From an uncultured Eubacteriales bacterium (GTDB lineage: Bacteria > Bacillota > Clostridia > Oscillospirales > Butyricicoccaceae), in contig CAKUPI010000064.1 of the NCBI GenBank assembly GCA_934675045.1, positions 1 to 8,710 of the forward strand: 8,710 nt of DNA, read 5' to 3'. Positions within the stretch are counted from its first letter, which is position 1. Every line of letters starts with the position of its first letter. The position numbers and the translations under genes are program-made. Shown in pieces: positions 1-7,266 of the stretch. The notes under the pieces are model-generated. The model ran no database searches. It was not told where the DNA came from and saw nothing but the letters and a program-made list of their open reading frames with translations.

Positions 1-564
<564 letters not shown>

Positions 565-613
565 AACAGCACCTCTTTTGATGTTTTAAAAACCTTTCCG
601 CCCGCGCCTTTGC

Positions 614-1519
614 TTATTCAAAGAAGGCCCGGACAAACTCGCGCGTGTCAAACTCGAGCAAATCGTCGGCCTGCTCGCCCACGCCGATGTACTGCACCGG
701 CACGTTGAGCCGCGACGAGACGTTGATGGCGATGCCGCCCTTGGCCGTGCCGTCCAGCTTGGTGATGACGACGCCCGTCAAATGCGCCGCCTCGTTGAAG
801 GCGTCGGCCTGCACAATGGCGTTCTGCCCCGTCGTCGCGTCGAGCACGAGCAGGGTCTCGCGGTCGGCGCCGGGCAGCTCGCGGTCGATGACGCGGTTCA
901 TCTTGCTCAGCTCGTTCATCAGGTTCTGCTTGTTGTGCAGCCGCCCCGCCGTATCGACGATCACGACGTCGACGCCGCGCGCCTTTGCGGCCGAAATGGC
1001 GTCGAAAATGACCGCCGACGGGTCGGCGCCCTCGCTGTGGCGGACAATATCCGCCCCGCAGCGCCTGGCCCAGACGGTCAGCTGATCGGCGGCGGCGGCG
1101 CGGAAGGTGTCAGCGGCGGCAAAGAGCACTTTTTTGCCCTGCGCCGTCAGTTTCTGCCCCAGCTTGCCGATGGTCGTCGTCTTGCCGACGCCGTTGACGC
1201 CGACGACCAAAATGACCGACGGGCGGCTGTTCAGCCGCAGGCCCTGGTTGGCCGTCATGCGATCGGACAAAATATCGCACAGCACGTCGACGACCTGCTC
1301 GCGCGTCTGCACATTCTCGAGCTTGGCGCGCCGGCGCAGCTCGTCGGTGACCTCCGACGCCAAGGCGGCCCCCATGTCGGCCATGACCATCGCGTCCTCC
1401 AAGTCCTCCAAAAGCTCCTCGTCGACGCTGCGGAAGTTGGCCAGCACCGCGTTCAGCTGTCCGCCGGCCGCCTCCTTGGTTTTTTTCAGTCCCTCACGGA
1501 TTTTGTCAAAAAAGCTCAT
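614..1519 (-). CDS. ftsY: Signal recognition particle receptor FtsY
   Basis: FtsY is the membrane-associated SRP receptor GTPase. It docks Ffh-ribosome-nascent chain complexes at the Sec translocon. The 301-residue protein has a helical N domain (about 1-90) and a G domain. Visible GTPase motifs are the P-loop GVNGVGKT (107-114), DTFRAAA (137-143), DTAGR (189-193), TKLD followed by GTAKGG (253-262), and the DATTGQNA segment (227-234). It lacks the long acidic A domain of E. coli FtsY, as is usual in Firmicutes. The start MSFFDKIREGLKK is the standard family N-terminus. The Shine-Dalgarno (AAGGGG, about 1527-1532) overlaps the smc stop codon, and only 11 bases separate the genes, so translational coupling to smc is likely. 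The stop is TAA at 614-616. The P-loop is intact here, in contrast to the upstream smc. Nothing looks broken. Confidence 0.98.
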   Translation of the reverse strand: MSFFDKIREGLKKTKEAAGGQLNAVLANFRSVDEELLEDLEDAMVMADMGAALASEVTDELRRRAKLENVQTREQVVDVLCDILSDRMTANQGLRLNSRPSVILVVGVNGVGKTTTIGKLGQKLTAQGKKVLFAAADTFRAAAADQLTVWARRCGADIVRHSEGADPSAVIFDAISAAKARGVDVVIVDTAGRLHNKQNLMNELSKMNRVIDRELPGADRETLLVLDATTGQNAIVQADAFNEAAHLTGVVITKLDGTAKGGIAINVSSRLNVPVQYIGVGEQADDLLEFDTREFVRAFFE

Positions 1520-1530
1520 GGTATCGCCCC

Positions 1531-4500
1531 TTACATCACTTTCATCTTTATTTTTTCCTCAATCTCGCCGAGATTGAGGGCCAGCAGCTTGGAAACGCCC
1601 TGCTCCTGCATGGTGACGCCGTACAGAATGTCGCTGCCCTCCATCGTGCCGCGGCGGTGGGTGATGACGATAAACTGGGTTTTATCGGTCAGGCGGCGCA
1701 TGTACTGGATGTAGCGCAGCACGTTGACGTCGTCGAGCGCCGCTTCGATTTCGTCCAGCACGCAGAAGGGCGTCGGCCGCACCTTGATGATGGCAAAATA
1801 GAGCGCAATGGCGACAAAGGCCTTTTCGCCGCCCGAAAGCAGCGAGATGGCCCGCATCGACTTGCCGGGCAGCTCGACCTTGATTTCGATGCCGCAGTTT
1901 AAAATGTCGCTTTCGTCCTCCAGCTGCAAATAGGCGTTGCCGCCGCCGAAAATTTCGCGGAAGGTGTCGCGGAAGCTGTCGTTGATGGCGGCAAACTGCC
2001 GCGCGAAAATCTGCTGCATGTTGCGCGTCAGCTCGCCGATAACCTCTAAAAGGTCGTTTTTGGCCTTTTCAAGGTCCTCCTTCTGGGCCGACAGAAACTC
2101 GTAGCGCTCGCTGACCTTGGCGTATTCCTCAATGGCGCCGATGTTGACGTCGCCCAGCTTTTTGATGTCGGCGCGCAGCTCGCCGATTTGCCGGTTGGCG
2201 CCCGCCAGACTCTCCACCGGCACGCGGACCTCCTCCGCCGTGGTGCGCGTCAGCTCATAGTTTTCCCACAAACGGTCAAGAAGCTGGCTTTCCTCCATCT
2301 CGACCTGTGTTTTTTTGTTTTCCAGCCGGGCGCGCTCCCGTTCGAGGTTCAAAAGCTCGGCGTTTTTGCTCTGGCTCTGCTTTTCGCACTTCTGCTTCTG
2401 CCCCTCCAGCCGCAGCCTTTCCTCCGTCACGCTTTTGAGCAGGCGATTTTTCTGCTCCAGCCCCCCGCGGCACTGCGCCAGGTCGGCCTCGCGATCGCGC
2501 AGCGCCTGCCGCAGGCTCTCGTTTTGCGCGCGGATGGCGGCGACGGCCTCTTCCTTGGTGCGGCGATCGCCCGACAGGGCTTCCATCAGCTCCTCCAGCT
2601 GCCGCAGCGCCTCGCGCAGCGCGCTGTGCTCGGTCTGCGTCGTGGCCAGCGCCGTTCTCGCCTCGGTGGCCAAATCGCCCAGCCGTCCCCGCTCTCCCTC
2701 GGCCGCCTCCACGCCGCCGGTCAGCTCGTCAAGGGCCGTTTGCAGCTCCTGCGCCCGGCTCAGGTGCTCCTTTTCCGCCTCGGCCATGGCGGCGTCGCGC
2801 GCCGCGATTTCCTCAAAGCGGGCCGAAAGCCCCTCCTCCTCCTTTTGCAGCCCCGCAAGGCGGGCCCTCATGCTGTCCAGCAGGGCGCCGTGCTGGCTTT
2901 GCTCGGCGCGGGCCGACAGCAGCGCGTCCTCGGCGGCGCGTTTTTCCTCCTCGGCAACGCCCGACTCGTACTGCGCCTTTTCCAGCTCGCGCCGCGCCTC
3001 GGCCAGACGGTGCCGCTCCTGCCCGATGGTTTCCTCCATGGCGGCAATTTCGTTTTTCAGACGCTCCAGCTCGTTTTTGCGCGACAGCGCGCCGACGTTT
3101 TTGTTCAGGCTGCCACCCGTCATGGCGCCCGAGGTCTGTATGAGCTGACCGTCGAGCGTGACGATGCGCACACCGTATCCGGTCCTTTTGGCCAGCGCAA
3201 CGGCGTTGTCGATGTGGTCGACGACGGCGGTGCCCGCCAGAAGGCTGCCGACAAGCGCGCGGTAGCGCTCGTCGCAGCCCGTCAAATCGTCGGCATAGCC
3301 CAAAAACCCGGGACTGCCCGCAAGTTCGCGCCGGGCGCCCCGCCGGGGCTTGACGGCCGTCAGCGGCAAAAAGGTGGCGCGGCCGTGCTCGCCCGCCTTT
3401 AAATACCCTATGGCGCGCTTGGCCGACTGCTCGTCGTCGGTCACGACGTTCTGCATGGCGGCGCCCAGCGCAATTTCCACGGCGACCGCCACGTCGTCGC
3501 GCACGGTGATCAGGCACGACACCGGGCCGTGAATGCCGGCCAGCGCGCCGCTGTGCTTGGCCGCCATGACCTTTTTAACGGCGTGCGAAAAGCCCTCGTA
3601 CTCGCGCTCCATGGCTTGCAGCAGGCCCAGCCTGTCGGCCCGGGCGTTGCGCTCACGCGTCATGCGTTCAACGCTCTGCCCCAGCTCCTCCGCCTTTTTG
3701 GCGCGGCTCTCGCAGCGCAGCGCATAGCCACGGAGCATGTTGTCGGCAGCCGCCTTTTTCTCTTCGCTTTCACCAATGCGCGCCGCGATTTCGCAGGCCC
3801 TTTGCTCCTCGCCGCGCAGACGCGCGGCCGCCTCCTGCTTTTCGCGCCCGATGTTCTGCGCGCGTGCGCGAAGCTCAAGCGCTCCGCTTTGCAGCCCGGC
3901 GCGCTCGAGCGCCCCCTGCTGCGCCGCCTGCTTTTCCAGCGTAATGCGCGTGCGCAGCCCGTCAATGCGCTCCGAAAGCCCGGCGCTTTCGCTCGCGGCG
4001 GCGCGCGCCTGCTCCAAAATGCCGTCCAGCTCCCTTTGCAGCCCTTCGGCGCGCTTTTCCAGCTCGGCCATGCGGGTGCGGCGTTCTGCCTGCTGCGCCT
4101 GCAGCGACCGGGCGCGCCCCTCGCTGTCGCTCAGCTCGCGCATCTGGGCGGCGATATTCTCTTCGTTGCTTTTCAAATTGGCGCGGCAGACGGCAATGTC
4201 GCTCTGCACCTCGGCCGCGCGCCCCTCGGCCTCGCGGATCTCGCCGCGAACCCGCTCGCTCTGCCGGTCCTTGTCCTGCATTTCCGCCGCCAGCGCCTCG
4301 GCGCGGGCATACAGCTCGTCAAGCTCGCCGCGGCGGGCCGACAGCAGCCGCTCCGCGTTGTCAAAATCGGTCTGAACGCGGGCGAGGCTTTCCTTCAGGC
4401 CCTCAAGCCCCATCAGCCACACCGAAACCTCGAGCGTGCGGAGCCGGTCGCGCAGCAGAAGAAAGCTGCGGGCCTTTTCGGCCTGCACCTTCAAAGGCCC

Positions 4501-5088
4501 GACCTGCCCCTCGAGCTCGGTGACGATGTCGCGGATGCGCACAAGGTTTTCCTCGGCCGTTTCCAGCCTGCGCTCGCTCTCCTCCTTGCGGTAGCGGAAC
4601 TTGGAGATTCCGGCCGCCTCTTCAAAAATCTCGCGGCGGTCGGCGCTTTTGACCGACAAAATCTCGTCAATGCGCCCCTGCCCGATGATGGAATACCCGT
4701 CTCGTCCCAGACCGGTATCCATAAACAGCTCGTGAATGTCCTTCAGCCGCACGGAGCGGCGGTTGATGAAAAACTCGCTGTCGCCCGAGCGGTAATAGCG
4801 GCGTGTAACGGTGACCTCGGCGTAATCGAGGTCGAGAGCGCGGTCGCCGTTGTCCAGCGTCAGCGACACCTCGCAGTAGCCCTGCGGCGGCCGGCGCAGC
4901 GTGCCGCCGAAAATGACGTCCTGCATTTTTCCGCCGCGCAGCGTTTTGGTCGACTGCTCGCCCAAAACCCAGCGGATGGCATCGACAATGTTGGACCCGA
5001 CAACGGTGCTGATGCCCGCGCTGAACTCCAGCAGCGTTTTGTCGGGGAAGGACTTAAAGCCCTGTATCTCAAGTGATTTTAAGTACAC
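1531..5088 (-). CDS. smc: Chromosome partition protein SMC lacking its Walker A P-loop
   Basis: SMC forms, with ScpA and ScpB, the ATP-driven condensin that organises and segregates the nucleoid. The 1185-residue protein shows an N-terminal head half (1-165), coiled coil (about 165-495), a hinge (about 497-665, with the GAMTGGS glycine motif at 654-660), return coiled coil (about 668-985) and a C-terminal head half. Present in the heads are R51 in the LRGGK segment, Q137 of the IIGQGRIDEIL segment, LSGGEK (1084-1089), Walker B VLDE (1110-1113), the D-loop ALDD (1117-1120) and His1144. Walker A is absent: residues 29-34 read V-V-G-S-N-I, where the family has G-P-N-G-S-G-K-S-N. B. subtilis SMC aligns without gaps up to G31 and then needs a six-residue gap covering its Lys37. 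As written the head should not bind ATP normally. The start is GTG at 5088 and aligns with the family N-terminus. Calling it SMC is certain; whether it functions is doubtful. Confidence 0.97.
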   Translation of the reverse strand: MYLKSLEIQGFKSFPDKTLLEFSAGISTVVGSNIVDAIRWVLGEQSTKTLRGGKMQDVIFGGTLRRPPQGYCEVSLTLDNGDRALDLDYAEVTVTRRYYRSGDSEFFINRRSVRLKDIHELFMDTGLGRDGYSIIGQGRIDEILSVKSADRREIFEEAAGISKFRYRKEESERRLETAEENLVRIRDIVTELEGQVGPLKVQAEKARSFLLLRDRLRTLEVSVWLMGLEGLKESLARVQTDFDNAERLLSARRGELDELYARAEALAAEMQDKDRQSERVRGEIREAEGRAAEVQSDIAVCRANLKSNEENIAAQMRELSDSEGRARSLQAQQAERRTRMAELEKRAEGLQRELDGILEQARAAASESAGLSERIDGLRTRITLEKQAAQQGALERAGLQSGALELRARAQNIGREKQEAAARLRGEEQRACEIAARIGESEEKKAAADNMLRGYALRCESRAKKAEELGQSVERMTRERNARADRLGLLQAMEREYEGFSHAVKKVMAAKHSGALAGIHGPVSCLITVRDDVAVAVEIALGAAMQNVVTDDEQSAKRAIGYLKAGEHGRATFLPLTAVKPRRGARRELAGSPGFLGYADDLTGCDERYRALVGSLLAGTAVVDHIDNAVALAKRTGYGVRIVTLDGQLIQTSGAMTGGSLNKNVGALSRKNELERLKNEIAAMEETIGQERHRLAEARRELEKAQYESGVAEEEKRAAEDALLSARAEQSQHGALLDSMRARLAGLQKEEEGLSARFEEIAARDAAMAEAEKEHLSRAQELQTALDELTGGVEAAEGERGRLGDLATEARTALATTQTEHSALREALRQLEELMEALSGDRRTKEEAVAAIRAQNESLRQALRDREADLAQCRGGLEQKNRLLKSVTEERLRLEGQKQKCEKQSQSKNAELLNLERERARLENKKTQVEMEESQLLDRLWENYELTRTTAEEVRVPVESLAGANRQIGELRADIKKLGDVNIGAIEEYAKVSERYEFLSAQKEDLEKAKNDLLEVIGELTRNMQQIFARQFAAINDSFRDTFREIFGGGNAYLQLEDESDILNCGIEIKVELPGKSMRAISLLSGGEKAFVAIALYFAIIKVRPTPFCVLDEIEAALDDVNVLRYIQYMRRLTDKTQFIVITHRRGTMEGSDILYGVTMQEQGVSKLLALNLGEIEEKIKMKVM
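4993..4998 (-). other. Junction of an 18-base in-frame deletion of the SMC P-loop
   Basis: On the minus strand the codons across this point are GTT GTC GGG | TCC AAC ATT (Val29, Val30, Gly31, Ser32, Asn33, Ile34). The family sequence would place six codons, for P-N-G-S-G-K, between GGG and TCC. Both sides stay in the same frame and there are no surplus bases in which the motif could hide in another frame. The deletion is inferred from knowledge of the family; the unaltered parent sequence is not in the window. A likely parent would carry Asn codons preceded by CC on both sides (CCAAC), a short direct repeat that could favour slippage. Confidence 0.85.
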
Positions 5089-5093
5089 CGTTT

Positions 5094-5099
5094 CACCTC
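5094..5099 (-). promoter_or_regulatory. Shine-Dalgarno site fixing the smc GTG start
   Basis: GAGGTG on the minus strand lies five bases upstream of the GTG at 5086-5088. No ATG start matches the family N-terminus, and the protein from this GTG begins MYLKSLEIQGFKSF, exactly where SMC proteins normally begin. The site therefore supports GTG as the initiation codon. Confidence 0.8.
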
Positions 5100-5102
5100 T
5101 CT

Positions 5103-5116
5103 GCGCCGGGCGGCGC
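5103..5116 (-). other. Short GC hairpin in the smc leader
   Basis: The minus strand reads GCGCC, a four-base GCCC loop, then GGCGC, giving a five-base-pair all-GC stem. It ends about three bases upstream of the smc Shine-Dalgarno region. It could slow ribosome access to smc, but short GC stems arise easily by chance in DNA this GC-rich. Confidence 0.35.
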
Positions 5117-5131
5117 CAATGCTATCTTATT

Positions 5132-5160
5132 ATTTTACCAACATTCTCGGGCCATTACAA
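5132..5160 (-). promoter_or_regulatory. Probable sigma-A promoter for smc-ftsY-rph
   Basis: On the minus strand a -35-like TTGTAA (5155-5160, four of six consensus bases) is followed by a 17-base spacer and a -10 TAAAAT (5132-5137, five of six). TGG directly before the -10 (5138-5140) makes it an extended -10 element. It lies just after the rnc terminator hairpin and about 45 bases upstream of the smc start, so it is well placed to restart transcription for smc, ftsY and rph. Confidence 0.65.
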
Positions 5161-5171
5161 CAAAAAGCATG

Positions 5172-5219
5172 AAAAAGAAGTCTTTGAAAACTCAGACAAG
5201 CTTTCAAAGACTTCTTTTT
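5172..5219 (-). terminator. Intrinsic terminator after rnc with a perfect 18-bp stem
   Basis: The arms 5172-5189 and 5202-5219 are perfectly complementary over 18 bases, with a 12-base loop (5190-5201). In the direction of transcription the stem starts AAAAAGAAG and ends CTTCTTTTT, so the U-tract is part of the stem and has an A-tract opposite it. That makes the structure near-symmetrical and potentially bidirectional. Its first arm overlaps the last two bases of the rnc TAA stop. A promoter for smc follows, which fits a real transcription-unit boundary. The stem core is not strongly GC-rich, so termination efficiency is uncertain. Confidence 0.8.
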
Positions 5220-5898
5220 ATTCTCCCATCAGCTCGAGCGCGGCGCGGGCCGCCGCCTGCTCCGCCTGTTTTTTGCTCCGGCCCTCGCCCTCGGCGACGA
5301 CGTTGGAATTGATGCGCAGCTCGATGACAAAGCGCTTGTCGTGGTCGGGTCCGCGCGCTTCCTTCAGGCAGTATTCCAGCGTTTCCTCGTGGTTTTTCTG
5401 CACGATTTCCTGCAGCGCCGTCTTATAATCGACGACGCGGCCGACGCGCACCGTCTCGGCCGCCTTGCGGTGAATAAAGTCCACGATAAAGCCGCGGGCG
5501 GCCTCCATGCCGCCGTCCAGATACAGCGCGGCCAGCACCGCCTCGACGGCGTCGGCCAGCACCGACGGGCGGCTGGCGCCGCCTCCCGCGCGTTCGCCGC
5601 GGCCCAAAAGCAGGTGCTCGCCCAGACCGATTTGGCAGGCAAACTGATAAAGCGAGCTTTCGCACACGATGGCGGCGCGCAGCTTGGTCAAATCGCCTTC
5701 GGGCAGGTCGGAGTACTCGGAATAAATCGTTTCGGCGCAGATAAGCCCCAGCACCGAGTCTCCCAAAAACTCCAGCCGCTCATTGCTGAGCGCTCCCTTA
5801 TCGCGGTTTTCGTTGGCGTACGAGCTGTGGGTCAGCGCATTCTGCAAAAGCCCCTTGTCCTGAAAGGTATAGGGGTACACGCCAAACAGCTTATGCAT
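5218..5898 (-). CDS. rnc: Ribonuclease III
   Basis: RNase III is the Mg-dependent endonuclease that cleaves double-stranded RNA. It processes the rRNA precursor and many structured transcripts and acts as a homodimer. The 226-residue protein is full length. It has the catalytic domain (about 1-150) with the signature NERLEFLGDSVL (39-50), giving E40, E43 and D47. D116 and E119 in the ADAVEAV segment match the metal-binding Asp and Glu of the family. A double-stranded RNA-binding domain (about 157-226) ends in the usual GRSKKQAEQAAA helix (206-217). The ATG at 5898 is preceded by GAGGA (5906-5910), which lies in the last codons of acpP. Only three bases separate the two genes, so translation is probably coupled. 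The TAA stop touches the terminator hairpin. Pairing with acpP and smc is widely conserved in Firmicutes. Confidence 0.98.
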   Translation of the reverse strand: MHKLFGVYPYTFQDKGLLQNALTHSSYANENRDKGALSNERLEFLGDSVLGLICAETIYSEYSDLPEGDLTKLRAAIVCESSLYQFACQIGLGEHLLLGRGERAGGGASRPSVLADAVEAVLAALYLDGGMEAARGFIVDFIHRKAAETVRVGRVVDYKTALQEIVQKNHEETLEYCLKEARGPDHDKRFVIELRINSNVVAEGEGRSKKQAEQAAARAALELMGE

Positions 5899-5901
5899 TT
5901 T

Positions 5902-6138
5902 TTAATCCTCAACGTGGGTTTTGATATACTCGACGACGTCGCCGATGGTTTTGATATTCTCCAGGGCATTTTCCTCGACCTCGCCGAGGTGGAAAGTTTC
6001 CTCGACCGCCATCATCAGCTCGACGATGTCGATGGAGTCGGCGCTGTAATCGTCGACAAACGAAGTTTCCATGGTCACTTCATCCGGGTCGACGCCAAAC
6101 TGATTGGCCACCAGATCACACAGCTTCTCAAAAATCAT
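5902..6138 (-). CDS. acpP: Acyl carrier protein
   Basis: This small acidic protein carries growing fatty acyl chains on a phosphopantetheine arm and delivers them to fatty acid synthase enzymes and to PlsX. The 78-residue protein has the four-helix ACP pattern. The attachment site is Ser35 in ADSIDIVEL (33-41). The motif is D-S-I-D rather than the common D-S-L-D, a conservative change. The segment after helix II (FHLGEVEENALENIKTIGD, about 49-67) is one residue longer than in E. coli ACP and lacks the usual I-P-D-E. The length is normal and nothing suggests loss of function. A strong GGAGGTG Shine-Dalgarno (6145-6151) lies six bases before the ATG. Its own near-consensus promoter sits in the gap after plsX, matching the high demand for ACP. 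It is followed after three bases by rnc. Confidence 0.96.
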   Translation of the reverse strand: MIFEKLCDLVANQFGVDPDEVTMETSFVDDYSADSIDIVELMMAVEETFHLGEVEENALENIKTIGDVVEYIKTHVED

Positions 6139-6165
6139 TCAACTCACCTCCAGCACAGATGTTGC

Positions 6166-6190
6166 CGCCCGCTGCCCTTTGACAGCGGCG
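6166..6190 (-). other. Stem-loop in the acpP leader
   Basis: In the predicted acpP leader, CGCCGCTG (6183-6190) can pair with CAGCGGGCG (6166-6174), forming an eight-base-pair stem with one bulged G and an eight-base loop. It lies between the predicted transcription start (near 6197) and the Shine-Dalgarno (6145-6151) and does not itself cover the ribosome site. It has no U-tract, so it is not a terminator. It may stabilise the messenger or be recognised by RNase III from the neighbouring gene; the role is inference. Confidence 0.45.
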
Positions 6191-6203
6191 TTACCATCCA
6201 TGG

Positions 6204-6232
6204 ATTATAACAGAGCTTTTCTTCTTTGTCTA
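6204..6232 (-). promoter_or_regulatory. Strong sigma-A promoter for acpP-rnc
   Basis: The minus strand shows -35 TAGACA (6227-6232, five of six consensus bases), an exact 17-base spacer, and a perfect -10 TATAAT (6204-6209) preceded by TGT (6210-6212), which makes an extended -10. Transcription should start near the A at 6197, leaving a leader of about 59 bases. The -35 begins some 12 bases after the plsX stop with no terminator between them, so acpP probably also receives read-through from plsX. I saw no FapR-like palindrome here. Confidence 0.85.
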
Positions 6233-6243
6233 CTGCTTTTTTG

Positions 6244-7266
6244 TCAGCTCTCGCCGGCCCGCTTAAGCTCGCCGATGCTGCGCTCGATCTCGGCCACCAC
6301 GCCGCCCTCGGTGTAAAGCACGGCCTGCCGAACGGCGTTCTTGACGGCCTCGGCGCCCGACGATCCGTGCGCTTTGACAATGGGCTTGCTGATGCCCAGA
6401 AGGGGCGCGCCGCCGACCTCGTTGTAGTCGAGCATTTTCTTAAACTCGCGCAGCCCCGGCTTGACGATGGCACCGGCCAGCTTGGTGGCGGCGTTTTTCA
6501 TAAAGATCTCCTTGACCTTGCCGACAAAGAAAAGCCCTACGCCCTCAATGGTCTTTAAAACGACGTTGCCCGTAAAGCCGTCGCACACCAGCACGTCGGC
6601 CTCGCCCTGCGGAATGTCGCGGCCCTCGATGTTGCCGACAAAGTGGATTTTGCCCTCCTCCGAGGCCTTTTTCAAAATCTGATAGGTCTCGCGGAGCGCG
6701 TCGGTGCCCTTGGTCTCCTCGGTGCCGTTGTTGATGAGGCCGACGCGCGGGTTGGCAATGCCCATCTGCTTTTGGGCGTAGTAATAGCCCATAAAGGCAA
6801 ACTGCGTCAGGTATTCGGCCGTGCACTCGACATTGGCGCCGCAGTCGACCAGCAGGCTTCCGCCCCGGACCGTGGGCAGGACGGGGGCCAGCGCGGCGCG
6901 GCGCACGCCCTTGATGCGCTTGACAAACAGGGTAGCTCCCGTCAGCACGGCGCCGGTGCTTCCGGCGCTGACCATGGCGTCGCCCGCCCCCTCGCCGAGA
7001 AGGCGCAGCGCCACGGCGAGCGAGGAATCCTTTTTCTGCCGCACGGCAGAAACGGGGTTGTCCTCCATGGTAATGACTTCACCGGCGTGCTGCACGGTGA
7101 TGCGGCCGGCATTTTTGGGCAGGTTCTGCTGCAAAAGGGCGCGCACGCGCTTTTCGTCGCCGACGAGCAGAATGTCGACGTTCAGCTGATCCGCGGCCAG
7201 AACGGCGCCTTTGACAATCTCGTCGGGCGCGTTGTCGCCGCCCATGGCGTCAAGTATGATTTTCAC
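6244..7266 (-). CDS. plsX: Phosphate acyltransferase PlsX
   Basis: PlsX converts acyl-ACP and phosphate into acyl-phosphate, the donor that PlsY uses to acylate glycerol-3-phosphate at the start of phospholipid synthesis. It is a peripheral membrane enzyme. The 340-residue protein is full length and opens with the hallmark IILDAMGGDNAPDEIVKGA (3-21). It carries KKDSSLAVAL (78-87), VSAGSTGA (99-106), LLVDCGANVEC (138-148), NNGTEETKG (179-187), NIEGRDIP (212-219) and CDGFTGNVVLKTIEG (228-242), all typical of the family. The initiation codon is GTG at 7266 and the AGGAGG site at 7276-7281 supports it. Its start overlaps the end of trmFO by 17 bases. The next gene encodes ACP, its substrate carrier. 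fabD and fabG, which lie between plsX and acpP in Bacillus, are absent here. Confidence 0.98.
   Translation of the reverse strand: MKIILDAMGGDNAPDEIVKGAVLAADQLNVDILLVGDEKRVRALLQQNLPKNAGRITVQHAGEVITMEDNPVSAVRQKKDSSLAVALRLLGEGAGDAMVSAGSTGAVLTGATLFVKRIKGVRRAALAPVLPTVRGGSLLVDCGANVECTAEYLTQFAFMGYYYAQKQMGIANPRVGLINNGTEETKGTDALRETYQILKKASEEGKIHFVGNIEGRDIPQGEADVLVCDGFTGNVVLKTIEGVGLFFVGKVKEIFMKNAATKLAGAIVKPGLREFKKMLDYNEVGGAPLLGISKPIVKAHGSSGAEAVKNAVRQAVLYTEGGVVAEIERSIGELKRAGES

Noticed and set aside
565..613. A terminator or promoter between ftsY and rph
   Set aside because: The 49 bases contain a short T/A run but no stem with a following U-tract and no convincing -35/-10 pair, so only the rph ribosome site is supported.
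782..1714. Plus-strand frame of 310 codons opposite ftsY and the end of smc
   Set aside because: It spans two real minus-strand genes and has no recognisable domain.
2188..3402. A 404-codon open frame on the plus strand opposite smc
   Set aside because: Same reasoning: a low-complexity antisense shadow with no family motif and fully overlapped by the smc coiled coil and hinge.
4980..5010. Missing P-loop caused by a frameshift pair rather than a deletion
   Set aside because: The codons on both sides are contiguous in one frame and match the family right up to the junction. No extra bases are present that could encode P-N-G-S-G-K in another frame.
3529..5076. A 515-codon open frame on the plus strand opposite smc
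   Set aside because: It lies wholly antisense to a well-supported SMC frame. Its translation is Leu/Ala/Arg/Gln-rich with no recognisable domain, and long antisense frames are expected in GC-rich genes.
1531..5088. The ABC-type gene being Rad50/SbcC, RecN or MukB instead of SMC
   Set aside because: The length, N-terminal motif, SMC hinge with GAMTGGS, C-terminal LSGGEK and Walker B regions, and position between rnc and ftsY all match bacterial SMC.
6139..6243. A FapR operator or riboswitch upstream of acpP
   Set aside because: No FapR-like palindrome is visible, and a 59-base leader with one simple hairpin is too small for a known riboswitch class.
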